From the NCBI RefSeq assembly GCF_003268475.1, contig NZ_MCIF01000002.1, forward strand, positions 1,651,074 through 1,715,073: a stretch of 64,000 nucleotides of DNA, written 5' to 3'. Origin of the DNA: Thermogemmatispora tikiterensis. GTDB lineage: Bacteria; Chloroflexota; Ktedonobacteria; Ktedonobacterales; Ktedonobacteraceae. The notes under the pieces were generated by a model, which was not told the origin of the DNA, ran no database searches, and saw only the letters and a program-made list of their open reading frames with translations. A program made the translations under genes and the position numbers. Within the stretch, counting starts at the first letter, position 1. Every line of letters starts with the position of its first letter. This document shows positions 1 through 9,128 of the stretch, piece by piece.

Positions 1-899
1 CTAACCACCTTTGTCGCGCTGGTATCGGGCAAGTGACCATTGTCGACCGCGATTACGTTGAGCTGAGTAACCTGCAGCGGCAGATCCTCTTTGACGAAGA
101 CGACGTTCAGGCCCATTTGCCCAAAGCGGTGGCTGCAGCCAGGAAACTGGAGCGTATCAACAGTGAGGTCAGGATCGAAGCCCTGGTTGCCGACCTCGAT
201 GCCGAGGAGGTCGAGTCGTTGGTCCAGCGCGTAGATCTGGTGCTGGACGCCACCGATAACTTCGAAACGCGCTATCTGCTCAATGATGCCTGCGTGAAAC
301 ACCGACGACCCTGGATCTACAGCGGGGTGATCGCCGCTCACGGGGTGACGATGAACATTCTCCCGGGCGAGACCGCCTGCTTGCGCTGTGTCTTCCCCGA
401 GATGCCTCCCCCCGGCAGCACACCGACCTGCGATACTGCCGGGGTGCTCAATGGAATTGTGAGCATGATTAGCGGCATCGCAGCGACTGAGGCCCTTAAA
501 ATCTTGCTTCAGAGTCCTCTGATCAGCCGGGCCTTGCTGGCCGCCGATCTCTGGGAGAATACGTTTGAGCGTCTGGAGTTGCCTCGTCAGCTCGATTGCC
601 CGACCTGCTCCCTTGGACGCTTCGATTTCTTGAACGCCTCCTTCCAGAGCAGGACAACCGTGCTCTGTGGGCGCAACGCTGTTCAGATACGCAGCAGCCG
701 CCGCGGAACTCCCGTCGATCTGGGGGCTCTGGCTCAGCGTCTAGAAGCGCTCGTTCCCGTCCAGCACAACGCCTACTTGCTGCGCTTCACTATCGATAGC
801 TACGAGATGACGGTCTTCTCCGACGGACGCGCGATCATCAAGGGCACCGATAACGAGCAAGTTGCGCGCTCACTCTACGCCCGTTACATCGGTATGTGA
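1..899 (+). CDS. ThiF/MoeB/HesA-family sulfur-carrier adenylyltransferase (5' end missing)
   Basis: The gene enters from the left edge: the frame is open from base 3, encoding an NHLCRAGIG stretch before the first possible internal start (GTG at 33), so the N-terminal glycine-rich nucleotide-binding part lies outside. What remains carries E1-like signatures: VDRDYVELSNLQRQ (the Asp/Arg ATP-binding region), DATDNFETRYLLND, a CLRC and a later CPTC pair that would form the structural zinc site, and PTCDTAGVL near the usual catalytic-cysteine region. The last ~85 residues, starting at a CGRNAVQI motif, form a C-terminal extension seen in some ThiF-like proteins. The family activates the C-terminal glycine of ThiS or MoaD-like sulfur carriers with ATP, for thiamine or molybdopterin synthesis. 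Which carrier is used cannot be told without neighbours; MoaD would fit the molybdenum enzyme at 36.6 kb. The family is clear and the exact role is not. Confidence 0.85.
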   Translation, partial: NHLCRAGIGQVTIVDRDYVELSNLQRQILFDEDDVQAHLPKAVAAARKLERINSEVRIEALVADLDAEEVESLVQRVDLVLDATDNFETRYLLNDACVKHRRPWIYSGVIAAHGVTMNILPGETACLRCVFPEMPPPGSTPTCDTAGVLNGIVSMISGIAATEALKILLQSPLISRALLAADLWENTFERLELPRQLDCPTCSLGRFDFLNASFQSRTTVLCGRNAVQIRSSRRGTPVDLGALAQRLEALVPVQHNAYLLRFTIDSYEMTVFSDGRAIIKGTDNEQVARSLYARYIGM

Positions 900-1007
900 C
901 CGATTTCCGCGCCAGCCCGGCCCAGCCCGGCCCGGCCCGGCCTGGGGAGGAGCGCCAGGTCTGCCAGCAGAGGCGGGCAGGTCCAGCCCCGCTGCCCAGC
1001 CGGGGTC

Positions 1008-1035
1008 TTGTCCCTCTCCCACTCTATGCTATAAT
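1008..1035 (+). promoter_or_regulatory. Sigma-70-like promoter of metG
   Basis: A TTGTCC -35 box (1008-1013) is followed after 16 bases by a perfect TATAAT (1030-1035). Transcription would start near 1042, leaving a leader of about 155 bases before metG. I see no T-box signature in that leader. Confidence 0.6.
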
Positions 1036-1197
1036 GAGGCACAATCCGCCTGGTGGTCTCTTCACTTCATCATCCGTTAGCGTCTTTCTGAGAGGCACAG
1101 CGCAACCAACAGCGCCAGCAAGCGAGCAAGCAATTCATAATCAAGGAGACAGAACGACTCGACTGACCTCCATCAGCAAGCAAGGGAGTCATGTTCT

Positions 1198-2889
1198 ATG
1201 GCTGAGTATATTCTGGTCTGCGTGGCCTGGCCCTACGCTAAAACGTCGACCCACGTTGGGCAGATCGCCGGTGCGTATCTGCCCGCCGATACTTTCGCGC
1301 GCTATCATCGTCTGGCCGGTAACCATGTGTTGATGATCTCTGGCAGCGATGAGCATGGCACGCCCATTCTGGTCGAAGCTGAGCGTCAGGGCATTTCGCC
1401 GCGCGAATTTGTCTCCTACTACCATCGCCAGATCTGCGAGATCTGGGAGCGCCTGGGGATCTCGTGGGATCTCTATACAGAAACGGGTACGGAGAATCAC
1501 TATCGCATCACGCAGGATTTCTTTCTGACGCTCTATCAGAAGGGCTATGTCTATAAAGATACAATGCAGTCGCCCTATTGTCCAACGGATCGCCGCTTTC
1601 TCCCCGATCGCTACGTCGAGGGGACCTGTCCTCACTGTGGCTATCCCCAGGCGCGCGGTGACCAGTGCGACAATTGTGGTCGAGTACTCGATCCCGTCGA
1701 TCTGATCCAGCCTCACTGCCGTCTCTGCGGCAGTAGGGAGCAGCCGCTGGAGATCCGCGATACCGAGCATTTCTTTCTTGACCTGCCCAAGCTTCAGGAG
1801 CCGATCCTGCAGTGGCTCTCTCAGGGTAAGGAGCACTGGCGTCCCAACGTTTATGCCTTTACAATGAATTGGCTGAAGGAGGGCCTGCGCCCGCGCGCGA
1901 TCACGCGCGATCTCGATTGGGGCGTGCCTATCCCGCTGGAAGGCTACGATGAAAAGCGCATCTATGTCTGGTTCGATGCGGTGATTGGCTACTTCTCAGC
2001 CACCGTGGAGTGGGCGCAGCGTAGTGGCAATCCCGAGGCCTGGAAGCAATGGTGGGTCCCTGGCATGACCAATCCCCCGGTGAAAGCCTACTACTTTATC
2101 GGCAAGGACAACATTCCTTTCCACACGATTATCTGGCCGGCCATGTTGATGGGCTATGGCAACCGCAATCTGCCCTACGATGTCCCAGCCAACGAGTTCA
2201 TGACAATGCGCGGCAGCAAAGCATCCAGCAGCCGGGGTAATGTGGTCTGGACGAAGGATGTGCTCGATCTCTACGGGGCAGATCCGCTGCGCTACTACCT
2301 GTCAGCCTCCGCTCCCGAGGGACGCGATACCGATTTTACTTTCGAGGAGCTGGTACGGCGCAACAACGATGAGCTAGTTGCTACCTACGGCAACGCTGTC
2401 CATCGCACCTTGACCTTTGTCCAGAGCCGCTTTGGCGGGACAGTTCCCACGCCCGGGGCACTGAGCACCGCTGATGAAGCCATGCTGGCAGAGGTGGAGA
2501 AGGGCTTTCTGACAGTCGGCGAGTTGATCAGTCGCTGCCGCTTCAAGGACGGATTGCAGGCGGCGATGGCTGTGGCTCACGTGGCCAATCGCTATCTTGA
2601 TGAGCAGGCCCCCTGGAAACGCATCAAAGAGGATCGTCAGGCCGCTGGGACGACGCTCTACGTGATGCTGCAGGTGCTGAGCGGTCTGCGCTTGTTGCTC
2701 TATCCCTACCTGCCTTTCTCTTCGCAGAAGCTGCACACTTACCTGGGCTTCGAGGGCGATGTCAGTGCTTCTCGCTGGCAGCTTGAAACGGTGCCCGCTG
2801 GCAGACGGCTGCCACCACCCCAGCCGCTCTTCGCCAAGCTGGAGGAGCCTGCTGATCTCTCTTCCACTGAGAGTAAGTCGCTGCCCTAG
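1198..2889 (+). CDS. metG: Methionyl-tRNA synthetase
   Basis: This 563-residue cytoplasmic class I aminoacyl-tRNA synthetase charges tRNA-Met and initiator tRNA with methionine. The N-terminus YILVCVAWPYAKTSTHVGQ has HVGQ where most MetRS have HIGH or HLGH. It is followed by NHVLMISGSDEHGTPI, typical of the methionine pocket. A zinc knuckle with CPHC and CDNC lies near residues 143-162, with another Cys pair (HCRLC) after it. The KMSKS loop is GSKASSSRG near residue 340, closer to the KxSSSR form of archaeal and some actinobacterial enzymes. The protein ends after the anticodon-binding helices and lacks the C-terminal tRNA-binding (EMAP-like) domain of longer MetRS. The ATG at 1198 is preceded by an AGGGAG ribosome-binding site. 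It appears monocistronic, with its own promoter at 1008-1035. Confidence 0.95.
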   Translation: MAEYILVCVAWPYAKTSTHVGQIAGAYLPADTFARYHRLAGNHVLMISGSDEHGTPILVEAERQGISPREFVSYYHRQICEIWERLGISWDLYTETGTENHYRITQDFFLTLYQKGYVYKDTMQSPYCPTDRRFLPDRYVEGTCPHCGYPQARGDQCDNCGRVLDPVDLIQPHCRLCGSREQPLEIRDTEHFFLDLPKLQEPILQWLSQGKEHWRPNVYAFTMNWLKEGLRPRAITRDLDWGVPIPLEGYDEKRIYVWFDAVIGYFSATVEWAQRSGNPEAWKQWWVPGMTNPPVKAYYFIGKDNIPFHTIIWPAMLMGYGNRNLPYDVPANEFMTMRGSKASSSRGNVVWTKDVLDLYGADPLRYYLSASAPEGRDTDFTFEELVRRNNDELVATYGNAVHRTLTFVQSRFGGTVPTPGALSTADEAMLAEVEKGFLTVGELISRCRFKDGLQAAMAVAHVANRYLDEQAPWKRIKEDRQAAGTTLYVMLQVLSGLRLLLYPYLPFSSQKLHTYLGFEGDVSASRWQLETVPAGRRLPPPQPLFAKLEEPADLSSTESKSLP

Positions 2890-3003
2890 GGCTGATCGCC
2901 TTGCCGGCAGGCCCTGCCACAGGCCCAGACAAGAGAGCGAGCCAGTCAGGAGAGGAAAAAGAGAACTACAACACCGCTGGGGAGCGTCTCTTCCCCCCAG
3001 TGC

Positions 3004-3050
3004 CAGCCGGGCGGAGGAGGAGGCGCTCCGCCTGGCTGATCCTTATTCTT
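3004..3050 (+). terminator. Hairpin between convergent metG and ROK kinase
   Basis: A 12-13 bp stem (3004-3016 with 3026-3038, one mismatch, GC-rich) is followed on the plus strand by the T-rich stretch ATCCTTATTCTTCG. This fits termination of metG. It overlaps the last codons of the convergent kinase gene, so it may act on both strands. Confidence 0.5.
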
Positions 3051-4089
3051 CGATCGCCTGCTCTTCGCTCTCCCGAAGACGATAGCCCGCCGCCTGGGCC
3101 GCAAGGCAGGCGGCCCCTACCACGCCCGAGAAATCGCCCAGGCGAGTGCGCACAATGGGCGTCTGGCGTGCAGGTAGGGAGAGGGCCACAGTGCGCGCCC
3201 GCCGCACGGCGCGCTCAAAGAGCAGATCGATGGCTTCGATAACGCCTCCCCCCAGAATGATGGCTTCGGGATTGTAAAAATTGATGATCGAAGCCAGGCC
3301 ATAGCCCAGGTAGTCCGCAGCTTCGCTGACTACCTCTATGACTAACTCATCGTTCTGCTGAATCGCGCTGGCCAGCAATCCCGAGCGAATGATGGTCTCG
3401 CCACCTTTGAGCTGGAGCAGGGCCTCGTCGGCCAGCATCGATTTGCGGCCATGATGGATCTCAGCCAGAATGGCCCGCGTGATGGCCGTGCGTGAGGCAT
3501 AGGCTTCCAGGCAGCCGCGCGCGCCACAGCCACAGATGCGTCCGCTGGCTTCCACCGTAATATGGCCAATCTCTCCGGCGGTACCGGAGAGACCTGTGTA
3601 GAGACGCCCGTTTTGAATGATACCAGCCCCGATGCCGGTGCCGATAAAGACACAGACAAAATTTTTGTAGGTGCGCCCGGCCCCGTGGAGGTACTCGCCC
3701 AGAGCCGCGACCTCAACATCATTGCCAACTGCAACTGGGCGTTCAAATTCGGCACTCAGCAGAGCCGCTACCGGCATATCGCGCACGCCGAGGTTGGGCG
3801 CCTCTAGAATCACGCCGGCCTGACGATCAATCTGGCCGGCAGCACCGATGCCTACCGCGAGCAGCTCGCGCCCGTTGCGCAGATCGGCGGCCTCTAGAGC
3901 GGCACGAGCGACTTCCACGACCCGGCGGGCAACAAAGTCCTGCCCTCGCTCCGCTTTTGTGCGCTTGCGCGCCGAGGCGATCACTGCGCCAGTGGAGACA
4001 TCGATAACTGCCGCCAGCGTCTTGGTGCCTCCCAGGTCGATGCCAAGAGCATAGGATGCTGCTGGATGTCCCGCGTGATTCTTGGCCAT
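3043..4089 (-). CDS. ROK-family sugar kinase (glucokinase-like)
   Basis: This 348-residue cytoplasmic kinase belongs to the ROK family, which phosphorylates glucose or related hexoses with ATP. The N-terminal phosphate loop is ALGIDLGGTKTLAA. A second glycine-rich element, CVFIGTGIGAGIIQNG, follows the EVAALGEY stretch. The ROK zinc site GRICGCGARGCLE lies near residues 181-194, and IILGGGVIEA is near the C-terminus. There is no N-terminal helix-turn-helix, so it is a kinase and not a ROK repressor. I place the start at 4089 because ATG is preceded there by GAGGAGAGGACT; the open frame extends 69 bases further upstream without a better site. Glucokinase is the likeliest activity, but fructo-, manno- or N-acetylglucosamine kinases share these motifs. 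It stands apart from the tsa block by about 180 bases. Confidence 0.85.
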   Translation of the reverse strand: MAKNHAGHPAASYALGIDLGGTKTLAAVIDVSTGAVIASARKRTKAERGQDFVARRVVEVARAALEAADLRNGRELLAVGIGAAGQIDRQAGVILEAPNLGVRDMPVAALLSAEFERPVAVGNDVEVAALGEYLHGAGRTYKNFVCVFIGTGIGAGIIQNGRLYTGLSGTAGEIGHITVEASGRICGCGARGCLEAYASRTAITRAILAEIHHGRKSMLADEALLQLKGGETIIRSGLLASAIQQNDELVIEVVSEAADYLGYGLASIINFYNPEAIILGGGVIEAIDLLFERAVRRARTVALSLPARQTPIVRTRLGDFSGVVGAACLAAQAAGYRLRESEEQAIEE

Positions 4090-4265
4090 AGTCCTCTCCT
4101 CAAGAGAAACAGAACGGTAGCAACAGGCCGCACAGCCTGTTTCATACCGCTTGCTCATGATAGTGTGGATATGGGACGGCTCTCTGAGCAGAGTACGCTC
4201 GCTGCTCCTGCAGCATGCACGCCCACCTGCCCCAGGGGAGCACGCTTCAGTCCCTCTTCTCTCCC

Positions 4266-5459
4266 TTACTCCTGCCGAAAGGGGAGGCTCAGATTCGGCT
4301 CCACATCCAGATCAAGATCATGCTCCTCACCATGCAGGCGATGGAAGAAGGCCGCCGCCGCTACCATGGCCGCATTGTCTGTGCAGAATTCGATCGGCGG
4401 ATACTGCAACCGGATGCCTAGCGGTGTCAGCTCTTCCTCCAGGCGCGCCCGCAAGGCAACGTTGGCCGCAACGCCACCGGCCAGCAAGACCTGCCGCACG
4501 TGATATTCCTGGGCGGCCATGCGCGTCTTGACCGCCAGGACATCAACAATGGCTTCCTGGAAACCCGCCGCCAGCAGACCGATATGGACTTGACCGCGTC
4601 TGGCCGCTTCGCTTCCCATCGTGGTGTAGCGACTAACCTGGCGCCCTCCACTGGGCAGTGGGCGACCCGATTGCTGGTCCGCCACCAGTCCTTCGGCCAG
4701 GTGTAGCATGGCTGTTTTCAGTCCACTGAAGCTGAAGTCATAGGTTCCTCGTAGCCAGGCCCGCGGCAGCCGATAAGGGTTGCGCACCGGAAGGCGCTGC
4801 TGGCGTAGCTCCTCTTCCGCCAGGCGTGCAGCCCGCTGAATGGCTGGACCACCGGGATAGCCAAGCCCCAGAATGCGAGCCACCTTATCAAAGGCTTCCC
4901 CCGCGGCATCGTCGCGCGTCCGCCCCAACAGGAGATAGTCGGTATGATCACGCATGAGGACTAGCTCGCTATGAGCGCCGGAAACGACCAGGCAGATCAA
5001 AGGAAAGAGCGGATCACCGGGCAGATAGGCGCATTCCGTCTCATTCGCGCCCGACTGGAGATCAGCGTCCGGCGTTGCAGCGTCCGGCGTTGGGCGCAGC
5101 CAGTTGGCGTAGATATGGGCTTCCAGATGGTTGACCCCAAGGAAAGGTAGATCGCGGGCGAGAGCCAGGGTCTTGCCTACTGTCAGGCCAACGAGCAGCG
5201 AGCCAGCAAGGCCAGGACCATAGGTAGCAGCCACCGTCTCGATGTCTTCCCAGCGGCAGTGAGCCTGCTGCAGAGCCGTCTCGATGACTGGCAGAATAGC
5301 GGCCAGCTGCTGACGCGAGGCGACCTCTGGCACTACTCCTCCGTAGCGTTCATGAATCTCTGTCTGCGAGGCGACTACATTAGCCAATAGGTAGCGACCA
5401 TCTTTGACAATGGCTGCCCCAGTCTCATCACAAGAGCTTTCGATCCCTAGAACGAGCAT
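4266..5459 (-). CDS. tsaD: tRNA N6-adenosine threonylcarbamoyltransferase TsaD
   Basis: TsaD transfers the threonylcarbamoyl group to A37 of ANN-decoding tRNAs (t6A), in complex with TsaB and TsaE. The 397-residue protein begins [18 protein letters not shown], carries the iron-binding motif [11 protein letters not shown], then [40 protein letters not shown] and [10 protein letters not shown]. It is longer than usual (~340) because about 28 acidic, Ala/Pro-rich residues are inserted after [12 protein letters not shown]; that insert contains a perfect tandem 15-bp repeat (5063-5092). It is the last gene of the minus-strand cluster tsaE-tsaB-rimI-tsaD, which gathers the t6A genes in one place, with rimI ending the overlapping part about 220 bases upstream. 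Confidence 0.95.
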   Translation of the reverse strand: MLVLGIESSCDETGAAIVKDGRYLLANVVASQTEIHERYGGVVPEVASRQQLAAILPVIETALQQAHCRWEDIETVAATYGPGLAGSLLVGLTVGKTLALARDLPFLGVNHLEAHIYANWLRPTPDAATPDADLQSGANETECAYLPGDPLFPLICLVVSGAHSELVLMRDHTDYLLLGRTRDDAAGEAFDKVARILGLGYPGGPAIQRAARLAEEELRQQRLPVRNPYRLPRAWLRGTYDFSFSGLKTAMLHLAEGLVADQQSGRPLPSGGRQVSRYTTMGSEAARRGQVHIGLLAAGFQEAIVDVLAVKTRMAAQEYHVRQVLLAGGVAANVALRARLEEELTPLGIRLQYPPIEFCTDNAAMVAAAAFFHRLHGEEHDLDLDVEPNLSLPFRQE

Positions 5460-5678
5460 AGCTCACCCCCTTTCTCATTCAATGAAAAGTTGCGTAGCTG
5501 GGGTGCACATCTCTCTGACCGGCTCCGGCTCCGGCGTTGCCCCGCTCTTCTGCCCGGCCAGAACGGCGGCAGCCAGCATACAATTGCCGGCCAGGCCATC
5601 CAGACCCAGTCACCCAAGTCGGGTCAGAGGCTGTCAGCGCAGATCAGGCAGTCGGTCGATCGGTCGGGATGACCTCTC

Positions 5679-6314
5679 TTAGCCCCGAGCTTCCAGCTTC
5701 CGTAACAGCGCGGCTTTCTGCTCCTGAAACTTCTGGCGATAGGCCGGGCTGTGGATCTCGTCAGTCCACATGATCAGAGCGTCCTCTTGATTATCGCTGT
5801 AGTAGCGATGGCGCAGACCGGCCTCACGGAAGCCATACTTACGATAGAGATTTTGGGCAACGTAGTTAGAGACACGTACCTCAAGCGTGACCCATCTGGC
5901 GCCGATGGTATAGGCGATATCAATCAGGCTGATGAGCAAGAACTCGCCGAGTCCCTGACGACGATAGTCAGGATGCAGGGCAATCGTGGTGATATGCGCT
6001 TCGTCAACCATGAGCCACAGCCCGGCAAAGCCAATGATCGAGGCGAGCTGCGGTGAGGTTGTCGCCGTCGACGAGCGGCCCGGCAACAGCGACAGAGGGA
6101 AGAAGCGCCTTGGCTTCTCAGCTTCAGAGGCAGAAGGCTCCACGTGCTCCTCTAGAATCTTCTTATCCCGCAGGACAATATAGTGCGCCCAGCGGTTGTC
6201 TTGCAGTTCCTTGCGATAGGCACTAGGAGGCCAGGTTGATGGATAGGCCAGACGCTCAATCTCGATCACCCGAGGTACGTCTGACAACGTCATGCGTTCA
6301 ATGCTGTAACGCAC
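5679..6314 (-). CDS. rimI: RimI-like GNAT N-acetyltransferase
   Basis: This 211-residue GNAT acetyltransferase uses acetyl-CoA. RimI acetylates the N-terminal alanine of ribosomal protein S18 in E. coli. The acetyl-CoA motif A is clear: ITTIALHPDYRRQGLGEFLL, followed by VTLEVRVSNYVAQNLYRKYGF and the RYYSDNQEDALIMW ending typical of RimI. An insert of about 30 residues (EEHVEPSASEAEKPRRFF region) between the second and third strands makes it longer than the usual ~150. The first 17 bases overlap the 3' end of tsaB, indicating translational coupling; an alternative start seven codons in (MTLSDVPRV) is possible. The tsaB-rimI-tsaD order is common in bacteria and supports RimI over other GNATs. 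Confidence 0.9.
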   Translation of the reverse strand: MRYSIERMTLSDVPRVIEIERLAYPSTWPPSAYRKELQDNRWAHYIVLRDKKILEEHVEPSASEAEKPRRFFPLSLLPGRSSTATTSPQLASIIGFAGLWLMVDEAHITTIALHPDYRRQGLGEFLLISLIDIAYTIGARWVTLEVRVSNYVAQNLYRKYGFREAGLRHRYYSDNQEDALIMWTDEIHSPAYRQKFQEQKAALLRKLEARG

Positions 6315-7131
6315 GTTCTTCCCTCTCTGTCTCGCTTTGAGGTAGTGAGCGCGGCTGACCCACCGCGTTCAGCAGCGGTTGCTTACGTGCACTGGCCGTA
6401 ATGGCAGGGGGGCGCAAGTAAAGCGGTTCCAGGCGCAAAGGATCATCATGCTCGCCCCGCAAGAGGCGCGGTAAGGCGAGAGCGGCCAGAGTGGTGGCCC
6501 GTCTGGTGGCCAGCAATGGCTCAGCGAAGGCACACTCCGGCAGAGAGGAGCGCAGGGTCGCGCAGGTGGCCGCTTTCAGCTCCCCACAGAAGAGAAAAGG
6601 AGGCAGCTCGCGCCGGCCCGGCACTGCCAGAGATGTGGCAGCCAGTTCCTTGAGATAGGCCACGAGCTGCTGAGGAGGCAGCAGGACATAGTTTCCAAGC
6701 CGACGCAGCTCCTGCCTAAGCCGCCCCTGCTCATCCTGACCTTCCGTGCTGAGATAGCAGGCAGCATACAGTTCGGAGCGCCCTGCTTCCAGCACAGCGC
6801 AGATCGGCCCCGACCAGCGGCGCTGCTGGGCAGCGATGATGTCCAGGGTGCCCACCCCAATCAGTGGCTTCTCCAGGGCAAAAGCCAGGCTACGGGCCGT
6901 GGCCACCGCCACGCGCACGCCATTAAAGGAGCCTGGGCCTAAAGCCACCGCCAGGGCAGAGAGGTCCGCCGGACGCCAGTTTCGACTGGTCAGTAACCGA
7001 CGGATCGCTGGCAACAACTCAACACTATGATTGTTCTCGACAAGCCAGGTCTCCTCTGCGTAGAGCGTCTCCTCGGAGCAAAGGGCCAGACTTGCCTGGC
7101 GCGTGGAGGAATCAATTGCCAAGAGCAGCAT
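6298..7131 (-). CDS. tsaB: TsaB (YeaZ), t6A synthesis partner of TsaD
   Basis: This 277-residue ASKHA-fold protein scaffolds TsaD and TsaE during t6A synthesis and has no catalysis of its own in known systems. The N-terminus MLLLAIDSSTRQASLALCS and the NHSVELLPAIRRLL and VALGPGSFNGVRVAVATARS elements are diagnostic. I start it at the ATG at 7131, where the family N-terminus begins; the open frame continues 23 codons upstream into tsaE. The start overlaps the tsaE 3' end by about 20 bases, and its own 3' end overlaps rimI, so the three genes are tightly coupled. Confidence 0.92.
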   Translation of the reverse strand: MLLLAIDSSTRQASLALCSEETLYAEETWLVENNHSVELLPAIRRLLTSRNWRPADLSALAVALGPGSFNGVRVAVATARSLAFALEKPLIGVGTLDIIAAQQRRWSGPICAVLEAGRSELYAACYLSTEGQDEQGRLRQELRRLGNYVLLPPQQLVAYLKELAATSLAVPGRRELPPFLFCGELKAATCATLRSSLPECAFAEPLLATRRATTLAALALPRLLRGEHDDPLRLEPLYLRPPAITASARKQPLLNAVGQPRSLPQSETEREERALQH

Positions 7132-7669
7132 AGGTATTTTTCTGGAATTGTTGTAGCAGCTCACAATAATACGATCCAACGGCCTCGAAGAGGAGCGCAC
7201 GCTTCGTCTCGCTGAGCAACTTCAGACGAATGCGGAGATACTCGCCAGACCAGAGCGTGGCAGCCTTATCAGCCCACTCCACCACACAGACGCCTGCCGG
7301 GTTAGAAAAGTAATCTTCGAAGCCCAGATCAAGTATCTCTTCAGGATGCTCCAGGCGATAGAGATCGAAATGGTAAAGCGCCAAACCTCTGGAGTGCGTT
7401 GCCTGCTCTTCTCCGCGCCTGCGCGGCTGACCACGGTACTCCTTCAGGAGTGTAAAGGTAGGGCTGCTGACCACCTCAGCAATGCCCAGACCTTGAGCCA
7501 GACCCTGCGTAAAGGTGGTCTTCCCCGTCCCTAGCTGGCCGGCCAGCAGGATCAGTTCACCACCACGCAGCAGCTCTCCTAAGCGCATACCAAGCCGCTG
7601 AGTTTGGGCCGCACTATGACTGATCACATCAAGGGTACAGCTCACCTCGTCTTGAGAAGCACCAGTCAC
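7112..7669 (-). CDS. tsaE: TsaE (YjeE) ATPase for t6A synthesis
   Basis: This 185-residue P-loop ATPase recycles the TsaBD complex during t6A tRNA modification. It has the Walker A sequence AGQLGTGKTTFTQGLAQGLG, SSPTFTLLKEY, the YHFDLYRLEHPEEILDLG motif and VCVVEWADKA, all typical of the family. About 15 extra residues (RGQPRRRGEEQATHSRG) separate the Walker A half from the HFDLYR motif. It begins with GTG at 7669, preceded by GGAAGACG. It is the first gene of the minus-strand operon tsaE-tsaB-rimI-tsaD. Confidence 0.93.
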   Translation of the reverse strand: MTGASQDEVSCTLDVISHSAAQTQRLGMRLGELLRGGELILLAGQLGTGKTTFTQGLAQGLGIAEVVSSPTFTLLKEYRGQPRRRGEEQATHSRGLALYHFDLYRLEHPEEILDLGFEDYFSNPAGVCVVEWADKAATLWSGEYLRIRLKLLSETKRALLFEAVGSYYCELLQQFQKNTYAALGN

Positions 7670-7768
7670 ACCGTCTTCCTTTTCCCCTGCTATAGCCGTG
7701 GCTCAAGTATCTCTTGAGCCTTTCCAGAGAACCTCAAATTATTATAACACAGTCCTCCCTGCTTCGCC

Positions 7769-8302
7769 TCAGCCGATTTTCTTCCCACAGCTAGAGCAAT
7801 AGAGCGCCCGCACGCGGACTAACTGGCCACAGTGAGGGCAGGGCACCTTATCGGCCACACGCGGGCCGCTGCTGGCCGTTGAACCAGCCGCTCCTACCGT
7901 TCCAGGGAAGCCTCCCATTCCCGCCGGCGCCGGTGGCGTCGTTGAGGCCGTTGGCGCCACTGGAGGCGGAGTATAATCGCGCGGTGGCTGCGGAGCAAAC
8001 TGCTCCGGTTGATAGGTCTCATTCTTAATCTCCTGCAGCTGTTGCTCCCGATTACGCAGATCGGCATCCAGCTCCTGAATACTGACACAGATACGCGCTA
8101 ACTGTGGCTGGGATAGCGCTCCCTGCTGATAGAGGGTCATAGCCGCAGTGGCCAGCTCCTCCAGCAGGAGCTGACGCTGCTTGAGCAGCTGATCAATCTC
8201 CCCCTGCTTGTTTCGCATACGCAGCTGCTTCTGCGCTTCCCAGGTGGTGCGGCTGACAGCCGCGGAGACAAGATGTTTCGCCGACTCAACAAAGTCCGCC
8301 AT
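7769..8302 (-). CDS. Coiled-coil protein with C-terminal zinc ribbon
   Basis: Function unknown. The 177-residue protein has three parts. Residues 1-~100 are charged and helical (AQKQLRMRNKQGEIDQLL, RQLLLEELATAAM, LDADLRNREQQLQEIKNE) and probably form a coiled coil. Residues ~105-150 are a Pro/Ala/Gly-rich linker. The last ~25 residues form a zinc ribbon with CPHC and CSSC pairs (PCPHCGQLVR, YCSSCGKKIG). No membrane segment or signal peptide is visible. Proteins of this layout (helical N-terminus, disordered linker, zinc ribbon) are common in Chloroflexota and Firmicutes and usually lack an assigned role. It lies 100 bases upstream of tsaE on the same strand and could be cotranscribed with it. 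Confidence 0.75.
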   Translation of the reverse strand: MADFVESAKHLVSAAVSRTTWEAQKQLRMRNKQGEIDQLLKQRQLLLEELATAAMTLYQQGALSQPQLARICVSIQELDADLRNREQQLQEIKNETYQPEQFAPQPPRDYTPPPVAPTASTTPPAPAGMGGFPGTVGAAGSTASSGPRVADKVPCPHCGQLVRVRALYCSSCGKKIG

Positions 8303-8521
8303 GATTGGTGCTCCTTCCCTTTGTCAGTTGGTCTGGTGAGCTGGGAATGCAGGTCGGGCCTCCTGCTCGGCACGAGGGTAATCCTGCCTCTCTCGTGGGA
8401 GCGGCGAGAGCAGCCATTTCTAGCCCACTCATGCACCCCCGTTGGCTCCCTGGCAGTTCTGACCGGTAGAAGGGTAGACGCGCTAGATTGCTACCTGGAG
8501 ACCCGGCCCAGGCACTGCCAG

Positions 8522-8950
8522 CTAATCCTCGCTCTCCACTGCCCCGCGATGGATACGCACAGCCTCCAGTCGACCCGCGCTGCTGAGCTGGATAGCCACC
8601 ACATCAATGCGCCAGGGACGCTCGTAGGCCTCGTGCAGCTCAAGGTAGTGAGAGGCCACCTCAATGAGCTTGCGACGCTTCTGGCATGTCAGGGCCTCCT
8701 CGGGAGGGCCCCAGCTGCTGCCGCGGCGCGTCTTCACTTCAATAAAGACCAGCTCCTCGCCATCGCTGGCCACAAGGTCGATCTCACCAGCCCGGCAGCG
8801 AAAGTTGTGCTCGTGAATATGATAGCCCTGCTGACGCAGGATGACAGCTGCCAGGCGCTCGCCAGCTTGACCAAGGGCGCGCTGGCCCCTGGTCCGGCTC
8901 AGGCTCTTCCGTCCCTGTCCACCAGACTTCTCGTGATCTGGACAATTCAT
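8522..8950 (-). CDS. yraN: YraN/UPF0102 family nuclease-fold protein
   Basis: This 142-residue protein matches the UPF0102 family, which has a restriction-endonuclease-like fold related to archaeal Holliday-junction resolvases; its substrate is not settled. Signature elements are ALGQAGERLAAVILRQQGY, the GEIDLVASDGEELVFIEVKTRR core (Asp, then Glu-x-Lys, as in PD-(D/E)xK enzymes) and KRRKLIEVASHYL. The first ~20 residues are a basic extension. The ribosome-binding site upstream of 8950 is weak, so the exact start is uncertain. It sits 220 bases upstream of the zinc-ribbon gene. Confidence 0.88.
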   Translation of the reverse strand: MNCPDHEKSGGQGRKSLSRTRGQRALGQAGERLAAVILRQQGYHIHEHNFRCRAGEIDLVASDGEELVFIEVKTRRGSSWGPPEEALTCQKRRKLIEVASHYLELHEAYERPWRIDVVAIQLSSAGRLEAVRIHRGAVESED

Positions 8951-9128
8951 GAGAGTAATACGCCATCCCCACTCTCAATGTTGTATGCTTCCTATGAGAA
9001 CACCGCTGAGCTAGCAGCGCTCTTGCCGTCTCTGCAAGGATAGCCTAGACAGCGGCCAGATGCAAGCAGACAAGGAGCGTTCCCGAAGACGACCCGGGGA
9101 AACGCTCAGAAGAGGAGTAAGTCAAGAG

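Noticed and set aside
910..945. CCCGG-rich short tandem repeat as a possible regulatory array
   Set aside because: It is short and irregular, and probably chance in GC-rich intergenic DNA.
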